From the NCBI RefSeq assembly GCF_016863175.1, contig NZ_BOOJ01000069.1:18718-82717 (forward strand): DNA of 64,000 nt. Direction: 5' to 3'. Below are positions 17,450 through 26,111 of the stretch, in pieces. Under the pieces are notes generated by a model. That model had not been told where the DNA came from. It saw nothing but the letters and a program-made list of their open reading frames with translations, and searched no databases. The position numbers were made by a program, and so were the translations under genes. Each line of letters begins with the position of its first letter. Within the stretch, counting starts at the first letter, position 1. The stretch is from Paraplanobispora siamensis. Its GTDB lineage: Bacteria > Actinomycetota > Actinomycetes > Streptosporangiales > Streptosporangiaceae.

Positions 17450-17866
17450 TCAGCCGGCGCCGACGCGGCGGGCCTCCCGTTCCAGGTTGTCCAGGAGCCG
17501 CTCCAGCACGGCGTCGTGCTGCCGGCGGATCAGCACCGGCCACAGCAGCCGGAACAGCCCCGTGGTGCGCCCCTTGATCTCGTGCCGGACGAGGGTGCCG
17601 CCCTCGACGGGGTGGAGCGTGAACCCGTGTCCGCCGGTCATCTCCTTGGTGTCGAACCAGAGCCGGCGGCAGGGTTCGACGGCGCCGACGCGGTAGCGCA
17701 TCGGGTCGTGCTCGACGGGGGCGCCGGGCCGGACGCCCTCGGGGAGGCGGAAGCGGCCCTTCTCCTGCGGCCAGAGCGGGTCTCCCGGGCCGCCGATGTT
17801 CATGAGCAGCTCCCAGACCTGCTCGGGGGACGCGGGGACGACGCGTTCGTGCACGTTGTAGACCAC
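17450..17866 (-). CDS. SRPBCC family protein
   Basis: A 138-residue START/Bet v1-like (SRPBCC) protein with a hydrophobic ligand cavity. Features are the N-terminal VYNVHERVVPASPEQVWELLMN strand-helix and the late LVRHEIKGRTTGLFRLLWPVLIRR helix. I chose GTG 17866 because GGAGGTGG lies directly upstream. It is divergent from a TetR regulator gene and the 101-base spacer holds three near-identical operator palindromes, so repression by that TetR protein is very likely. The SRPBCC fold covers cyclases, lipid carriers and co-chaperones; no enzymatic motif allows a finer call. Confidence 0.85.
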   Translation of the reverse strand: MVYNVHERVVPASPEQVWELLMNIGGPGDPLWPQEKGRFRLPEGVRPGAPVEHDPMRYRVGAVEPCRRLWFDTKEMTGGHGFTLHPVEGGTLVRHEIKGRTTGLFRLLWPVLIRRQHDAVLERLLDNLEREARRVGAG

Positions 17867-17875
17867 GGGCCACCT

Positions 17876-17955
17876 CCATACGGTTGCGTATGGTCTGACT
17901 ATACGCCTGCGTATGGAGGGGTCGCCGATCGGCCCGGCCATACGCCCGCGCATGG
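17876..17955. promoter_or_regulatory. three TetR operator palindromes between SRPBCC and tetR genes
   Basis: Three copies of a palindrome close to CCATACGCNNGCGTATGG lie in the divergent promoter: 17876-17893 (core ATACGGTTGCGTAT), 17901-17914 (ATACGCCTGCGTAT) and 17938-17955 (core ATACGCCCGCGCAT). Centres are 23 and 39 bases apart. One copy overlaps the ribosome-binding region of the SRPBCC gene and another lies just ahead of the TetR start, so binding would shut both genes. Confidence 0.85.
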
Positions 17956-17967
17956 AAGACTGACCAG

Positions 17968-18534
17968 GTGGGACGGTTGAGCGCGGAGGACTGGGCGGGC
18001 GCGGCGCTGGAGGCGCTGGCCGAGGGCGGCCTGGCGGCCGTCGCGGTGGAGCCGGTGGCGGTACGGCTCGGCGCCACCAAGGGGAGCTTCTACTGGCACT
18101 TCGCCAACCGCCGGGCGCTGGTCGAGGCCGCGCTCGCCCGCTGGGAGGCCGGGACCGAGGAGATCATCGCCGGGCTGCTGGAGATCCCCGACCCGGTCCT
18201 GCGCATGCGCACGCTGCTGGAGCAGGCCTTCGGCGACCCGGTGGACGCCAGGATCGCCTTCCAGCTGATCAGCGCGGCCGACGACCCGCTCGCCGCCGAG
18301 ACGGCCCGCCGGGTGAGCACGCGGCGGCTGGAGTTCATGGCGGCGTCGCTGGAGGAGGCCGGGCAGCAGCCCGGCCTCGCCCGGGGCCGCGCCGTCGCGG
18401 GCTACAGCGTCTATCTCGGGATGGCCGCGCTGCACAGGGTCGGCGCCGTCGCCGAGCCCATCGGCGCCTTCATGGACCTGGCCCTGGCCGAGATGGGGCT
18501 CGCCGGCCGCCAGGACACGGGCGGCGCACCCTAA
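17968..18534 (+). CDS. TetR/AcrR family transcriptional regulator
   Basis: A 188-residue TetR-type repressor. The N-terminal helix-turn-helix is seen in VAVEPVAVRLGATKGSFYWHFANRRALVEAAL, a perfect family signature (YWHF). The C-terminal half is helical and ligand-binding. It starts with GTG 17968 and is divergent from the SRPBCC gene with three operators in between, so it is most likely an autorepressor that also controls SRPBCC. Its 3' end overlaps the 3' end of the convergent LLM gene by four bases. Inducer unknown. Confidence 0.9.
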   Translation: MGRLSAEDWAGAALEALAEGGLAAVAVEPVAVRLGATKGSFYWHFANRRALVEAALARWEAGTEEIIAGLLEIPDPVLRMRTLLEQAFGDPVDARIAFQLISAADDPLAAETARRVSTRRLEFMAASLEEAGQQPGLARGRAVAGYSVYLGMAALHRVGAVAEPIGAFMDLALAEMGLAGRQDTGGAP

Positions 18535-19421
18535 CGGTCGAGCTTCGCGATGACCTCCTCGGCGAAGCGTTCGAGGGTGGCGGTCTTGAGCGCCAGGGTG
18601 GCCTTGCCGTACCGCTCCTTCTCCTGCGGCGTGGCCAGCCACCAGGGGGCGGCCATCGTCCCGGTGACGCCCTTGTCGGCGAAGCGGCGGTAGGTGTCGG
18701 CGTCGGGCATGACGGCGAGCGGGGCGATGATCTCCAGGGCGTCCTGCGGCCTGCCGTACTCCTGCAGATAGCGCCGCAGGTCGGCGAGGACCGCGTCGAG
18801 CTGCTCCTCGGTGTAGATGCGGTTGCCGATCCAGCCGTCGCCCAGCCGGGCCGCGCGGCGCAGCGCCGCCTCGCTGTCGCCGCCGACGAAGAACGGCACG
18901 GGGGCGGCGGGCACAGGGCAGATCGACAGCGGGCCGAAGTCGAAGTGCGTGCCGTGGTGCTCGACCGTGCCCCCGGCCCACAGCCGCCGCAGCGCCGGGA
19001 TCATCTCGTCCAGCCTCCGGCCGCGGGTGTGGAAGTCCTGGCCGGTCTGGAGGAACTCCTCCTTGCACCAGCCGACCCCGACCCCGAAGGTGACCCGGTC
19101 CCCGGACAGGACCGCGGCCGTCGAGACCTGCTTGGCGACGGTGAACAGGTCGCGGGCCGGGGCGATGTAGACGTTGGGCGCGAAGCGCAGGGTCGAGGTG
19201 ACCGCCGCCATCGCGCCGATCGTCACCCACACGTCCGGCCAGTGCGTGTCGGCGTTCCAGCGGGGGGCGCCGGTGTCGGAGTAGGGGTAGGGGGAGTCGA
19301 AGTCGGCGTAGAAGATGTGGTCCGACAACGTGAGCGTGTGGATGCCGCACCGCTCCGCCACCCTGGCCAGCTCCGTGAACTGGTCGGTCGGAACGAAGGA
19401 CGCCCCTAGCCAGAACTGCAC
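18531..19421 (-). CDS. LLM class F420-dependent oxidoreductase
   Basis: A 296-residue TIM-barrel protein of the luciferase-like (LLM) class, most similar in style to Rv-type F420-dependent oxidoreductases. Seen are FTELARVAERCGIHTLTLSDH near the N terminus, TLRFAPNVYIAPARDLFTVAKQ, and the cofactor motif RVTFGVGVGWCKEEF; the GGDSEAALRRAARLGDGWIG segment closes the family pattern. GTG 19421 has GGAGG six bases upstream. It is the last gene of a three-gene operon (hydrolase, LLM, LLM). F420 rather than FMN is inferred from subgroup; substrate unknown. Confidence 0.85.
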   Translation of the reverse strand: MQFWLGASFVPTDQFTELARVAERCGIHTLTLSDHIFYADFDSPYPYSDTGAPRWNADTHWPDVWVTIGAMAAVTSTLRFAPNVYIAPARDLFTVAKQVSTAAVLSGDRVTFGVGVGWCKEEFLQTGQDFHTRGRRLDEMIPALRRLWAGGTVEHHGTHFDFGPLSICPVPAAPVPFFVGGDSEAALRRAARLGDGWIGNRIYTEEQLDAVLADLRRYLQEYGRPQDALEIIAPLAVMPDADTYRRFADKGVTGTMAAPWWLATPQEKERYGKATLALKTATLERFAEEVIAKLDR

Positions 19422-19434
19422 AGATCCTCCGGGG

Positions 19435-20685
19435 TCAGTCGGCGAACTCGGGGATGACCTTGGTGGCGAACAGCTCCAGGTTGCGCTTGACGGTGTCGAG
19501 CGGGAGCACGCCCTGCTGGCCCTGCATGAACAGGCCGAACCACTCCAGGTCGGGCATGCGGTCGAGCATGCGCTGGATGCCGCGCTTGACGTCGTCGGGA
19601 CCGCCCAGCAGGGCCATCTCGACCTCGTTCATGCGCTTGAAGTCGCCCTTCTCCGGGCTGATCGGCTTGTGCTTGTCGTCCTCCTGCTTGCGCAGGACCT
19701 CCAGATAGCCGAACGGGCCGAAGAAGGCGGCGAAGTCCTTCTGCATGCCCTTGCCGTAGGTGGCGATGGCCTCCTCACGGGTGTCGGCCATGCCGACGAT
19801 CTTGAGGATGCCGGTGTGCTCGCCCAGCTTGTAGTTCCGGCCGCACTTGGCCGACTCCTCCTGGTAGAGCCGGGCCTTGGCGGCGTGCTCGTCCGGGTTC
19901 GGGGTGAACATCCAGGGCAGGATGTCCTCCTGGGCGGCGCGGATCACCGAGCGGTCGGAGATGGTGAACGGCTGCCACAGCTCCGGGTAGGGGTTCTGGT
20001 ACGGCTTGGGCCCGACGGAGACGGCGTGGATGCGGCCCTGCTCGTCCACCTCGCCGGGGGCGCCGAACTTCTTCGTCCACTCCAGCGCCGGCCAGCCCTC
20101 GATCCCCTCGTACGGCGAGGGCACCTCGTAGTCCAGCACGTCCGACTTGTAGCGCAGGGTGTCCTGGGTCCACGCCATCTTCATGATCTTCAGCACCTCG
20201 CCGAAGACATCGAAGTTGCGGGTGTCGGAGGCCGAGCCGTCGGAGCGGGCGGCGGCGGCGTGCCAGCGCTGGCCCAGCACGTTCATCCACCGGTTCTGGT
20301 AGCCGCGGGCCACGCCCAGGCGGAGCCGTCCCCTGCTGAAGTGGTCCAGCAGCGCCACGTCCTCGGCGGCGCGGATCGGGTCCCAGGCAGGCAGCACGAT
20401 GCCCAGCGGCGCCAGCAGGATGCGCTCGGTCCTGGCGGCCAGGTCGGTCAGGAACATCAGCGGGTTCACCGAGAACTCGAAGCCCTCGGAGTGGAAGTGG
20501 TGCTCGGTCATCATGAGCGCGTCGAAGCCGATCTGGTCGGCGTGCACCGCGATCTCGCGCACCTCGTGCAGCAGCGCCTGGTAGGACTCGACGTCACGCC
20601 CGATCGGCCGCCTGGCGACGGCGTTGTCCTCCTGGGAGTATCCGGAGCCGGGAATCTGCGGGTTGAGGAATATCGAGAACTTCAC
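19435..20685 (-). CDS. LLM class flavin/F420-dependent oxidoreductase
   Basis: A 416-residue luciferase-like oxidoreductase, longer than its neighbours and resembling the alkanal monooxygenase alpha-like group (MMTEHHFHSEGFEFSVNPLMFL, GRLRLGVARGYQNRWMNVLGQ). I placed the start at GTG 20685, overlapping the stop of the upstream hydrolase gene by four bases, with GGAG upstream; the frame stays open further but that is the shadow of the hydrolase. It is the middle gene of the operon. The family inserts oxygen into or oxidises alcohols, aldehydes or ketones. The specific substrate cannot be read from sequence. Confidence 0.85.
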   Translation of the reverse strand: MKFSIFLNPQIPGSGYSQEDNAVARRPIGRDVESYQALLHEVREIAVHADQIGFDALMMTEHHFHSEGFEFSVNPLMFLTDLAARTERILLAPLGIVLPAWDPIRAAEDVALLDHFSRGRLRLGVARGYQNRWMNVLGQRWHAAAARSDGSASDTRNFDVFGEVLKIMKMAWTQDTLRYKSDVLDYEVPSPYEGIEGWPALEWTKKFGAPGEVDEQGRIHAVSVGPKPYQNPYPELWQPFTISDRSVIRAAQEDILPWMFTPNPDEHAAKARLYQEESAKCGRNYKLGEHTGILKIVGMADTREEAIATYGKGMQKDFAAFFGPFGYLEVLRKQEDDKHKPISPEKGDFKRMNEVEMALLGGPDDVKRGIQRMLDRMPDLEWFGLFMQGQQGVLPLDTVKRNLELFATKVIPEFAD

Positions 20686-21476
20686 GACGACAGACTCCTT
20701 AGCCAGTTGGTGACGACGAGGAGAAACTCCCCGGGACGTTCCTCGTGCAGCCGGTGGCTGCTGCCCTCCCAGACGACGACCTTGGAGCGGGGGTCCTTGA
20801 GCAGACCCGCCTCCCACGCCGCCTGGGCCGGATCGAACCAGAAGGCCAGCACCGGGCAGGCCCTGCGGGACAGGTAGGCGTCGGAGTTGTGGCGGACGCC
20901 GAGCGCGTCCTGCCCGCCGAACATCGCCTCGAACGCCTGCAGCAGCACGTGCGGGGGAGTGGCGAGGATCCGCCGCCGGTGCCACTCGCGCAGCCACGGC
21001 GGGGTCGCCGGGTTCGAGGTCCACCGGTCGTTGGCCAGGGACATCGCCAGCGTGTCCTCGCGCATCCGCTCGATCATCGAGGGGAAGGCGTCGGCCACCG
21101 GGCCCGCGAAGCCGTACCCGGGATCGACCGCGACCACCGCCTCGACCAGCGAGGGATGCTCCACCGCCAGGTGGGAGACGATCTGGCCGCCCATCGAGTG
21201 GCCGACGGCGACGCACGAGCCGACCCCCAGCCGGGCGCAGAGGCGGGCGAGGTCGTCGGCCATCGCGCGGGGGGTGTTGCCGGTCTCCGGGGCGGAGGAG
21301 TAGCCGTGCCCGCGCATGTCGACGGCGATCACGCGGTGCCTGTCGGCCAGGGCCGGGATGTGGTGGACCCACTCGTGGGAGTCCGACCCCAGGCCGTGGA
21401 CGAGCAGCAGCGTCGTGTCCCCCGCACCGTCGTCGGTGTGGAACAGCCGTACGTCGCCTAAGTCCGTGAACGCCAT
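20682..21476 (-). CDS. alpha/beta hydrolase
   Basis: A 264-residue alpha/beta-fold hydrolase of the meta-cleavage-product hydrolase/esterase type. Seen are the oxyanion LLVHGLGSDSHEW (HG motif), the nucleophile elbow GHSMGG with the serine near residue 94, and a late histidine in EGSSHRLHEERP. There is no signal peptide, so it acts in the cytoplasm. It is the first gene of an operon with two LLM oxidoreductases (4-base overlap with the next). About 120 bases upstream lies palindrome A, shared with the divergent LLM gene at 21667, so membership of that regulon is plausible. Ester, thioester or C-C bond substrate unknown. Confidence 0.85.
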   Translation of the reverse strand: MAFTDLGDVRLFHTDDGAGDTTLLLVHGLGSDSHEWVHHIPALADRHRVIAVDMRGHGYSSAPETGNTPRAMADDLARLCARLGVGSCVAVGHSMGGQIVSHLAVEHPSLVEAVVAVDPGYGFAGPVADAFPSMIERMREDTLAMSLANDRWTSNPATPPWLREWHRRRILATPPHVLLQAFEAMFGGQDALGVRHNSDAYLSRRACPVLAFWFDPAQAAWEAGLLKDPRSKVVVWEGSSHRLHEERPGEFLLVVTNWLRSLSS

Positions 21477-21596
21477 GAGCGCCTTCCGTGAGGGTCGCCG
21501 TGTCCCTGGCAGCCCGGGGCCGTGCGTCGCGGTCGTCTCGTCCTCGGCGTCTCGGCCTCGTCTCCCGCGACGTCAGCAAGCTACCCTAGGAATGAT

Positions 21597-21616
21597 AACC
21601 GAGCAATCGCTTGGTT
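21597..21616. promoter_or_regulatory. shared palindrome, site A
   Basis: The 20-mer AACCGAGCAATCGCTTGGTT is one of nine related palindromes in this window. It lies 50 bases upstream of the LLM gene at 21667 and about 120 upstream of the divergent hydrolase-LLM-LLM operon. Two mismatched base pairs from perfect symmetry. Confidence 0.75.
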
Positions 21617-21666
21617 CACCAAGGATCCGTCCGGCGGGGCGGAACGGACGAGAACCGGAGGCCGCC

Positions 21667-22494
21667 ATGCGCCTGGGTGTCACGATGTTCGCCACCGACA
21701 CGGCGATGCCGGTCGCCGACCTGGCCAGGGCCGCCGAGGAGCGCGGGTTCGCCTCCCTCTACCTGCCCGAGCACACCCACATCCCCGTCTCGCGCCGCAC
21801 GCCCCCCGCCGGCGGCCAGGACACGCTTCCAGAGGAGTACCGGCGCACGCTCGACCCGCTGGTGGCCCTGGCCGCCGCCGCCGCCGTGACCGGGCGGATC
21901 TCCCTGGGCACCGGCATCATGCTCGTCGCCCAGCGCGAGCCCATCGTGACCGCCAAGGCCGTGGCCACCCTCGACCACGTCTCCGGCGGGCGGGTGGTGC
22001 TGGGCATCGGGTTCGGCTGGAACGTGGAGGAGATCGAGGACCACGGCGTGCCGTACGGCTCCCGCAGGGACGTCGCGCGCGAGCACATGCTGGCGATGAA
22101 GGAGCTGTGGAGCCGGGAGGAGGCGGGCTTCGAGGGGCGCCACGTGCGCTTCGAGCCCTCCTGGTCCTGGCCCAAGCCGGTCTCCGGGCCGCCGGTCTAC
22201 GTCGGCGGCGCGGCCGGGCCCAAGCTCTTCGCCCACGTCGCCGAGTACGCCGACGGCTGGATGCCGATCGGCGGCAGGGGGGTGCGGGCGGCGCTCCCGG
22301 CCCTGCGCGAGGCGTGCGAGAAGGCGGAGCGCCCGATGGCGAAGGTGATCCCGTTCGGCACGCTGCCGAGTCGGGAGAAGCTCGCCTACTACGCGGAGAA
22401 CGGCATCGAGGAGGTCGTGCTGAGCCTGCCCAGCGCTCCGGCGGACCGGGTGCTCCCCGTGCTCGACGACTACGCCGGGTTCATCACGTTATAG
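21667..22494 (+). CDS. LLM class F420-dependent oxidoreductase
   Basis: A 275-residue LLM-class oxidoreductase. ATG 21667 has a perfect GGAGG seven bases upstream. Seen are VADLARAAEERGFASLYLPEHTHIPVSR, TGIMLVAQREPIVTAKAVATLDHVSGGR and LGIGFGWNVEEIEDHG, the standard F420-subgroup pattern (compare 19.0 and 37.6 kb). A full barrel is present despite the short length. It is under promoter palindrome A and ends ten bases before a Ser/Thr kinase gene, which is probably a separate unit. Likely role is oxidation or reduction of a hydroxy or keto group on a catabolic intermediate. Confidence 0.87.
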   Translation: MRLGVTMFATDTAMPVADLARAAEERGFASLYLPEHTHIPVSRRTPPAGGQDTLPEEYRRTLDPLVALAAAAAVTGRISLGTGIMLVAQREPIVTAKAVATLDHVSGGRVVLGIGFGWNVEEIEDHGVPYGSRRDVAREHMLAMKELWSREEAGFEGRHVRFEPSWSWPKPVSGPPVYVGGAAGPKLFAHVAEYADGWMPIGGRGVRAALPALREACEKAERPMAKVIPFGTLPSREKLAYYAENGIEEVVLSLPSAPADRVLPVLDDYAGFITL

Positions 22495-22503
22495 TCGGGT
22501 CTC

Positions 22504-23979
22504 ATGTCGCGAGCGGCTCCCCTCCAGCCGGAAGACCCCCCGAGGGTCGGCGCGTACCGGCTGGTCGGACGGCTCGGGGCCGGCGGTCAGGGAGTCGTCT
22601 TCCTCGCCGAGCCCGCACAGTCCGCGGAACCCGGCGGGCCCGCCACGGGACCGCCGGTCGCCATCAAGCTGCTGCACGCCCGGCTGCTGAACGACGAGAA
22701 GGTCCGGCGCAGGTTCATGGGCGAGATCGAGGCCGTGCGGCGGGTGGCCCCCTTCTGCACAGCTCAGGTGCTCGACGCGGACCTGGACGGCGACCGCCCC
22801 TACATCGTCAGCGAGTACGTCGACGGGGTCTCGCTGCAGGAGCACATCGCCGCCGAGGGGCCGCGGGCGGACGGCTCGCTGGACCGGATCGCGGTCGGCA
22901 CCGCCACCGCGCTGGCGGCCATCCATCGGGCCGGGGTGGTCCACCGCGACTTCAAGCCGGGCAACGTGCTGCTCGGCATGGAGGGCCCGAGAGTGATCGA
23001 CTTCGGCATCTCCCGGATGATGGACGCCGCCGTCACCACCGGGAAGATCCCCTTCGGGACCCCCGCCTACATGTCGCCCGAGCAGATCAAGGGCGAGTCC
23101 GCCGGGCCCCCGGCCGACATGTTCAGCTGGGCGCTGACGGTCGCCTTCGCCGCCACCGGCCGCCACGCCTTCTCCGCCGACTCCTACCACGCCGTGCTCG
23201 CCAGGATCCTGTACGGCACGCCCGACCTGGGGCCGCTCGCCGGCCCGCTGCGGGAGATCGTGATCGACTGCCTGGCCGCGGAGCCGCAGGATCGCCCGGG
23301 GGCCGAGGAGGTGCTGGGCCGGCTGTACGGCCACGGCGGCCGGGCCGTCTCCCGGCCGGTCCCCGTGCTCGCGGCCTCCACGGCGGAGATGCCCGCGGTC
23401 CCCGCCTCCACGGCGGAGATGCCCGCGGTGCGGGACTCCACCGCCGAGATGCCCGCGATCCAGGAGGCCGTGACCAGGGCGACGGCGGAGCGCGGGTCCA
23501 CGGCGGAGATGCCCGCGCTGAGGTTCCTCGTCGCGGAGCTCCCGGCGCTCGCCTCCGTGCCGCGGATCCTCCGGCGGCGGCGGTGGCGGTGGGTGCTGGC
23601 GGTGACGGCCGCCGCGGTCGTGGTCGCGGTGGCGGCGTTCCTGCTGGCCGCGTCCGGCGCTTCCCCGCTGACGGGAACCTGGAAGGGCGTCGCCGACCAC
23701 GCGAGCGCCGGACGCGTCTTCCCCGTGGAGATCCGCCTGGCGGACGGAGGGCCGGTCCTGCGCTGGGGCGCCGACCTGCACTGCGCGGGACGGCTCACGG
23801 TGAAGGAGGAGGGCCCGCCTCTCGCGACCACCTACCGTCTCGATCGGGTCACGGGACAGGAGTGCTACCCGGGGACTCTGGTGCTGTTCCCCCAAGGGGA
23901 GGATCGGGTGGCGTTCGAGGTGATCAGGAGTGGTGAGAAGGAGGCGCGATACAGCGGCCGGGCCGTACGGTCTGACTGA
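22504..23979 (+). CDS. transmembrane Ser/Thr protein kinase with STAEMPA repeats
   Basis: A 491-residue Hanks-type kinase. The glycine loop is GRLGAGGQG (22-30), the ATP lysine K55, catalytic loop HRDFKPGN (147-154) and metal motif DFG (166-168), with a TPAYMSPEQ activation segment, so it should be active. Between the kinase and the membrane anchor (about 363-385) lie four decapeptide repeats containing STAEMPA (from 292, 302, 312 and 332), each offering Ser/Thr phosphosites. A roughly 100-residue extracellular part follows; it has no PASTA repeats. It begins at ATG 22504. The N-terminal 180 residues are very similar to the next kinase, so the pair arose by duplication. Confidence 0.9.
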   Translation: MSRAAPLQPEDPPRVGAYRLVGRLGAGGQGVVFLAEPAQSAEPGGPATGPPVAIKLLHARLLNDEKVRRRFMGEIEAVRRVAPFCTAQVLDADLDGDRPYIVSEYVDGVSLQEHIAAEGPRADGSLDRIAVGTATALAAIHRAGVVHRDFKPGNVLLGMEGPRVIDFGISRMMDAAVTTGKIPFGTPAYMSPEQIKGESAGPPADMFSWALTVAFAATGRHAFSADSYHAVLARILYGTPDLGPLAGPLREIVIDCLAAEPQDRPGAEEVLGRLYGHGGRAVSRPVPVLAASTAEMPAVPASTAEMPAVRDSTAEMPAIQEAVTRATAERGSTAEMPALRFLVAELPALASVPRILRRRRWRWVLAVTAAAVVVAVAAFLLAASGASPLTGTWKGVADHASAGRVFPVEIRLADGGPVLRWGADLHCAGRLTVKEEGPPLATTYRLDRVTGQECYPGTLVLFPQGEDRVAFEVIRSGEKEARYSGRAVRSD

Positions 23980-24087
23980 TCCAGATATAACGCAAGTATC
24001 ACGGTCTGGGATATAAGCATCTGGTTCCCGTTGACGCGCCGCGAGACCTCTTCTTGAGTGGAGGGGTGGGGCGAGGGGAGGCCCGCG

Positions 24088-26058
24088 TTGTCCTATGCAC
24101 AACCGCTCAAACCGGGGGATCCCGAAAGGCTCGGCGAGTACGAGATCGTCGGCCGCCTCGGTCAGGGCGGTCAGGGGGTGGTGTACCTCGGCGTGCGCCC
24201 GGCCGCCGGCCCGGAATCGTACGCGGTCAAGCTGCTGCACGATCCTGTGGTGGAGGAGCGGGAGACGTTCCTGCGCGAGGTGGAGCTGGCCAAGCAGGTG
24301 GCCCGGTTCTGCACCGCCCAGGTGATCGAGGCGGGACTGGACGGCGACCGCCCCTACATCGTCAGCGAGTACGTCGACGGCCCGTCGCTGCACCGCGAGG
24401 TCGCCGTCAGCGGCCCCCGGACCGGGGGCGGGCTGGAGCGGCTGGCCATCGGCACGGCGACGGCGCTGGCCGCCATCCACCGCGCCGGGATCGTGCACCG
24501 CGACTTCAAGCCGCAGAACGTCCTGCTGGGCCCCGACGGCCCCAGGGTCATCGACTTCGGCCTGGCCAGGGCGCTGGACGCCGCGGCCACCCAGAGCGGG
24601 CGCGGCGTGGGCACCCCGGCCTACATGGCGCCCGAGCAGGTGGAGGGTGATGCGATCAGCCCGGCCGCCGACGTCTTCTCCTGGGGCGCGACCATGTGCT
24701 TCGCGGCCAACGGCCACGCCCCCTTCGGGCAGGACTCGATCGCGGCCGTCCTGCACCGCATCCTCACCGCCCCGCCGGAGCTGGGCCACCTCGACGGCTG
24801 GCTCGGCGCGCTGGTCGCCGCCTGCCTGAACAAGGACCCCGGCGAACGGCCCACCGGCCAGGAACTGCTGCTGGCGCTGCTCGACGACGACGCGAGGTCG
24901 GCCGTGCTCAGGTCGTCGCTCGTCTCCATCCGCTCCTCCGCGTTCCCGCCGGTCTCCGGGGCGCCGGGGCCCGGGTCCTCCGCGCCCGGCCGTACGGGCC
25001 CCGCGGGCCCGTCCGGGGGCGCCGACGCCGACGGGTACGACGACCCCTCGTGGGGCGCCTCCGGCGAGCACGCCGTGGTCAGGACCCATCCGGGCCGGGC
25101 GGCCACCAGGGCGTCGGTCGCGATGTCGGGGTCGCTGCTGGTCAGCGCGGCCGTGCTGGTGGCGGTGCTGGTCCCGGCGCTGAGCGCGAACCGCGGGCCG
25201 CAGACGGACGGGCAGCAGTTCAGGCCGCCGGCGGCGACCGCCCAGCAGACCGCTCCCAGTGCGCAGCCGAGCGACGACGCGGTGGCCGACGACCGGTCCG
25301 ACACCTCGGAGCCGACCCGGGGAGAGGCGCCCTCCCGCACGGCCGGGCCCACCGGCGGCGGGCAGACCACGGCCCCGCCTCCCGCCGGGATCGCGGTGCC
25401 CGCGCTGGTGGGACTGGATCGTTCCGCGGCGACACGCGCGATCAAGCGCGCCGGGCTGGTCCCCGGGGCCGTCACCGAGGCCGACTCCCGGGAGCCCGTC
25501 GGGCGGGTGCTGCGATCCTGGCCGGCGGCGGGGAGCACGGCGCCCAAGGGGAGCACGGTCCGTCTGGAGGTCTCGGGGGGAGTACGGGTGCCCCAGGTGG
25601 TCGGGCTGCGCAGGAAGGCGGCCGGGGCGGCGCTCACGCAGGCGGGACTGGCCCTGGGCACGGTGACGGCCCGTTGCTCGGACCAGCCCAAGGGGCAGGT
25701 GCTCTCCAGCACTCCGGCGGGGGGGAAGCGCGTCTCCGCGGGGACCGCGGTCGCGCTGGTCGTCTCCCGCAAGGGCGGGCAGGTGCCCGCGGTCGTCGGC
25801 CTGAGCCAGGCGAAGGCGCGCGACGTGCTGGCCGCCGCGGGCTTCGGGGTGCGGGTGCGGGCGCGTCTGGTCGCCGACGCCTCGAAGGACGGGGTGGTGC
25901 TGCAGCAGAACGTGGCGGCCGGCTCGTGCGCCCGCCAGGGGGTCGCGGTCGTCATCACGGTCGGAGTCAAGGCGCAGACCGGGCCGGGGGGCGACCCCAC
26001 CCCCTCGCCGGACCCGACGGACTCCGCCGAGCAGGGGTCCGGCGACGCCTACCCGTGA
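24088..26058 (+). CDS. transmembrane Ser/Thr protein kinase with PASTA repeats
   Basis: A 656-residue PknB-like kinase. Glycine loop GRLGQGGQG (22-30), K48, HRDFKPQN (137-144), DFG (156-158). A hydrophobic anchor lies near 345-368 after a Pro/Gly-rich juxtamembrane region, then a Thr/Ser/Pro-rich spacer and about three PASTA domains (roughly 434-632), opening with VPALVGL, VPQVVGL and VPAVVGL. PASTA domains bind peptidoglycan fragments, so it likely senses cell-wall state. I chose TTG 24088 because GGGGAGG lies seven bases before it and it aligns the N terminus with the paralogue; GTG 24058 is an alternative. Confidence 0.9.
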   Translation: MSYAQPLKPGDPERLGEYEIVGRLGQGGQGVVYLGVRPAAGPESYAVKLLHDPVVEERETFLREVELAKQVARFCTAQVIEAGLDGDRPYIVSEYVDGPSLHREVAVSGPRTGGGLERLAIGTATALAAIHRAGIVHRDFKPQNVLLGPDGPRVIDFGLARALDAAATQSGRGVGTPAYMAPEQVEGDAISPAADVFSWGATMCFAANGHAPFGQDSIAAVLHRILTAPPELGHLDGWLGALVAACLNKDPGERPTGQELLLALLDDDARSAVLRSSLVSIRSSAFPPVSGAPGPGSSAPGRTGPAGPSGGADADGYDDPSWGASGEHAVVRTHPGRAATRASVAMSGSLLVSAAVLVAVLVPALSANRGPQTDGQQFRPPAATAQQTAPSAQPSDDAVADDRSDTSEPTRGEAPSRTAGPTGGGQTTAPPPAGIAVPALVGLDRSAATRAIKRAGLVPGAVTEADSREPVGRVLRSWPAAGSTAPKGSTVRLEVSGGVRVPQVVGLRRKAAGAALTQAGLALGTVTARCSDQPKGQVLSSTPAGGKRVSAGTAVALVVSRKGGQVPAVVGLSQAKARDVLAAAGFGVRVRARLVADASKDGVVLQQNVAAGSCARQGVAVVITVGVKAQTGPGGDPTPSPDPTDSAEQGSGDAYP

Positions 26059-26111
26059 CCGGGTCCCGGTGCGGTGCCGGGCACCGGCGCGCGCCGGTCC
26101 CGGGCGGATGG

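Noticed and set aside
22489..25089. A minus-strand frame of about 866 codons over the two kinases
   Set aside because: Low-complexity composition and no motif, while the plus-strand kinases are unmistakable.
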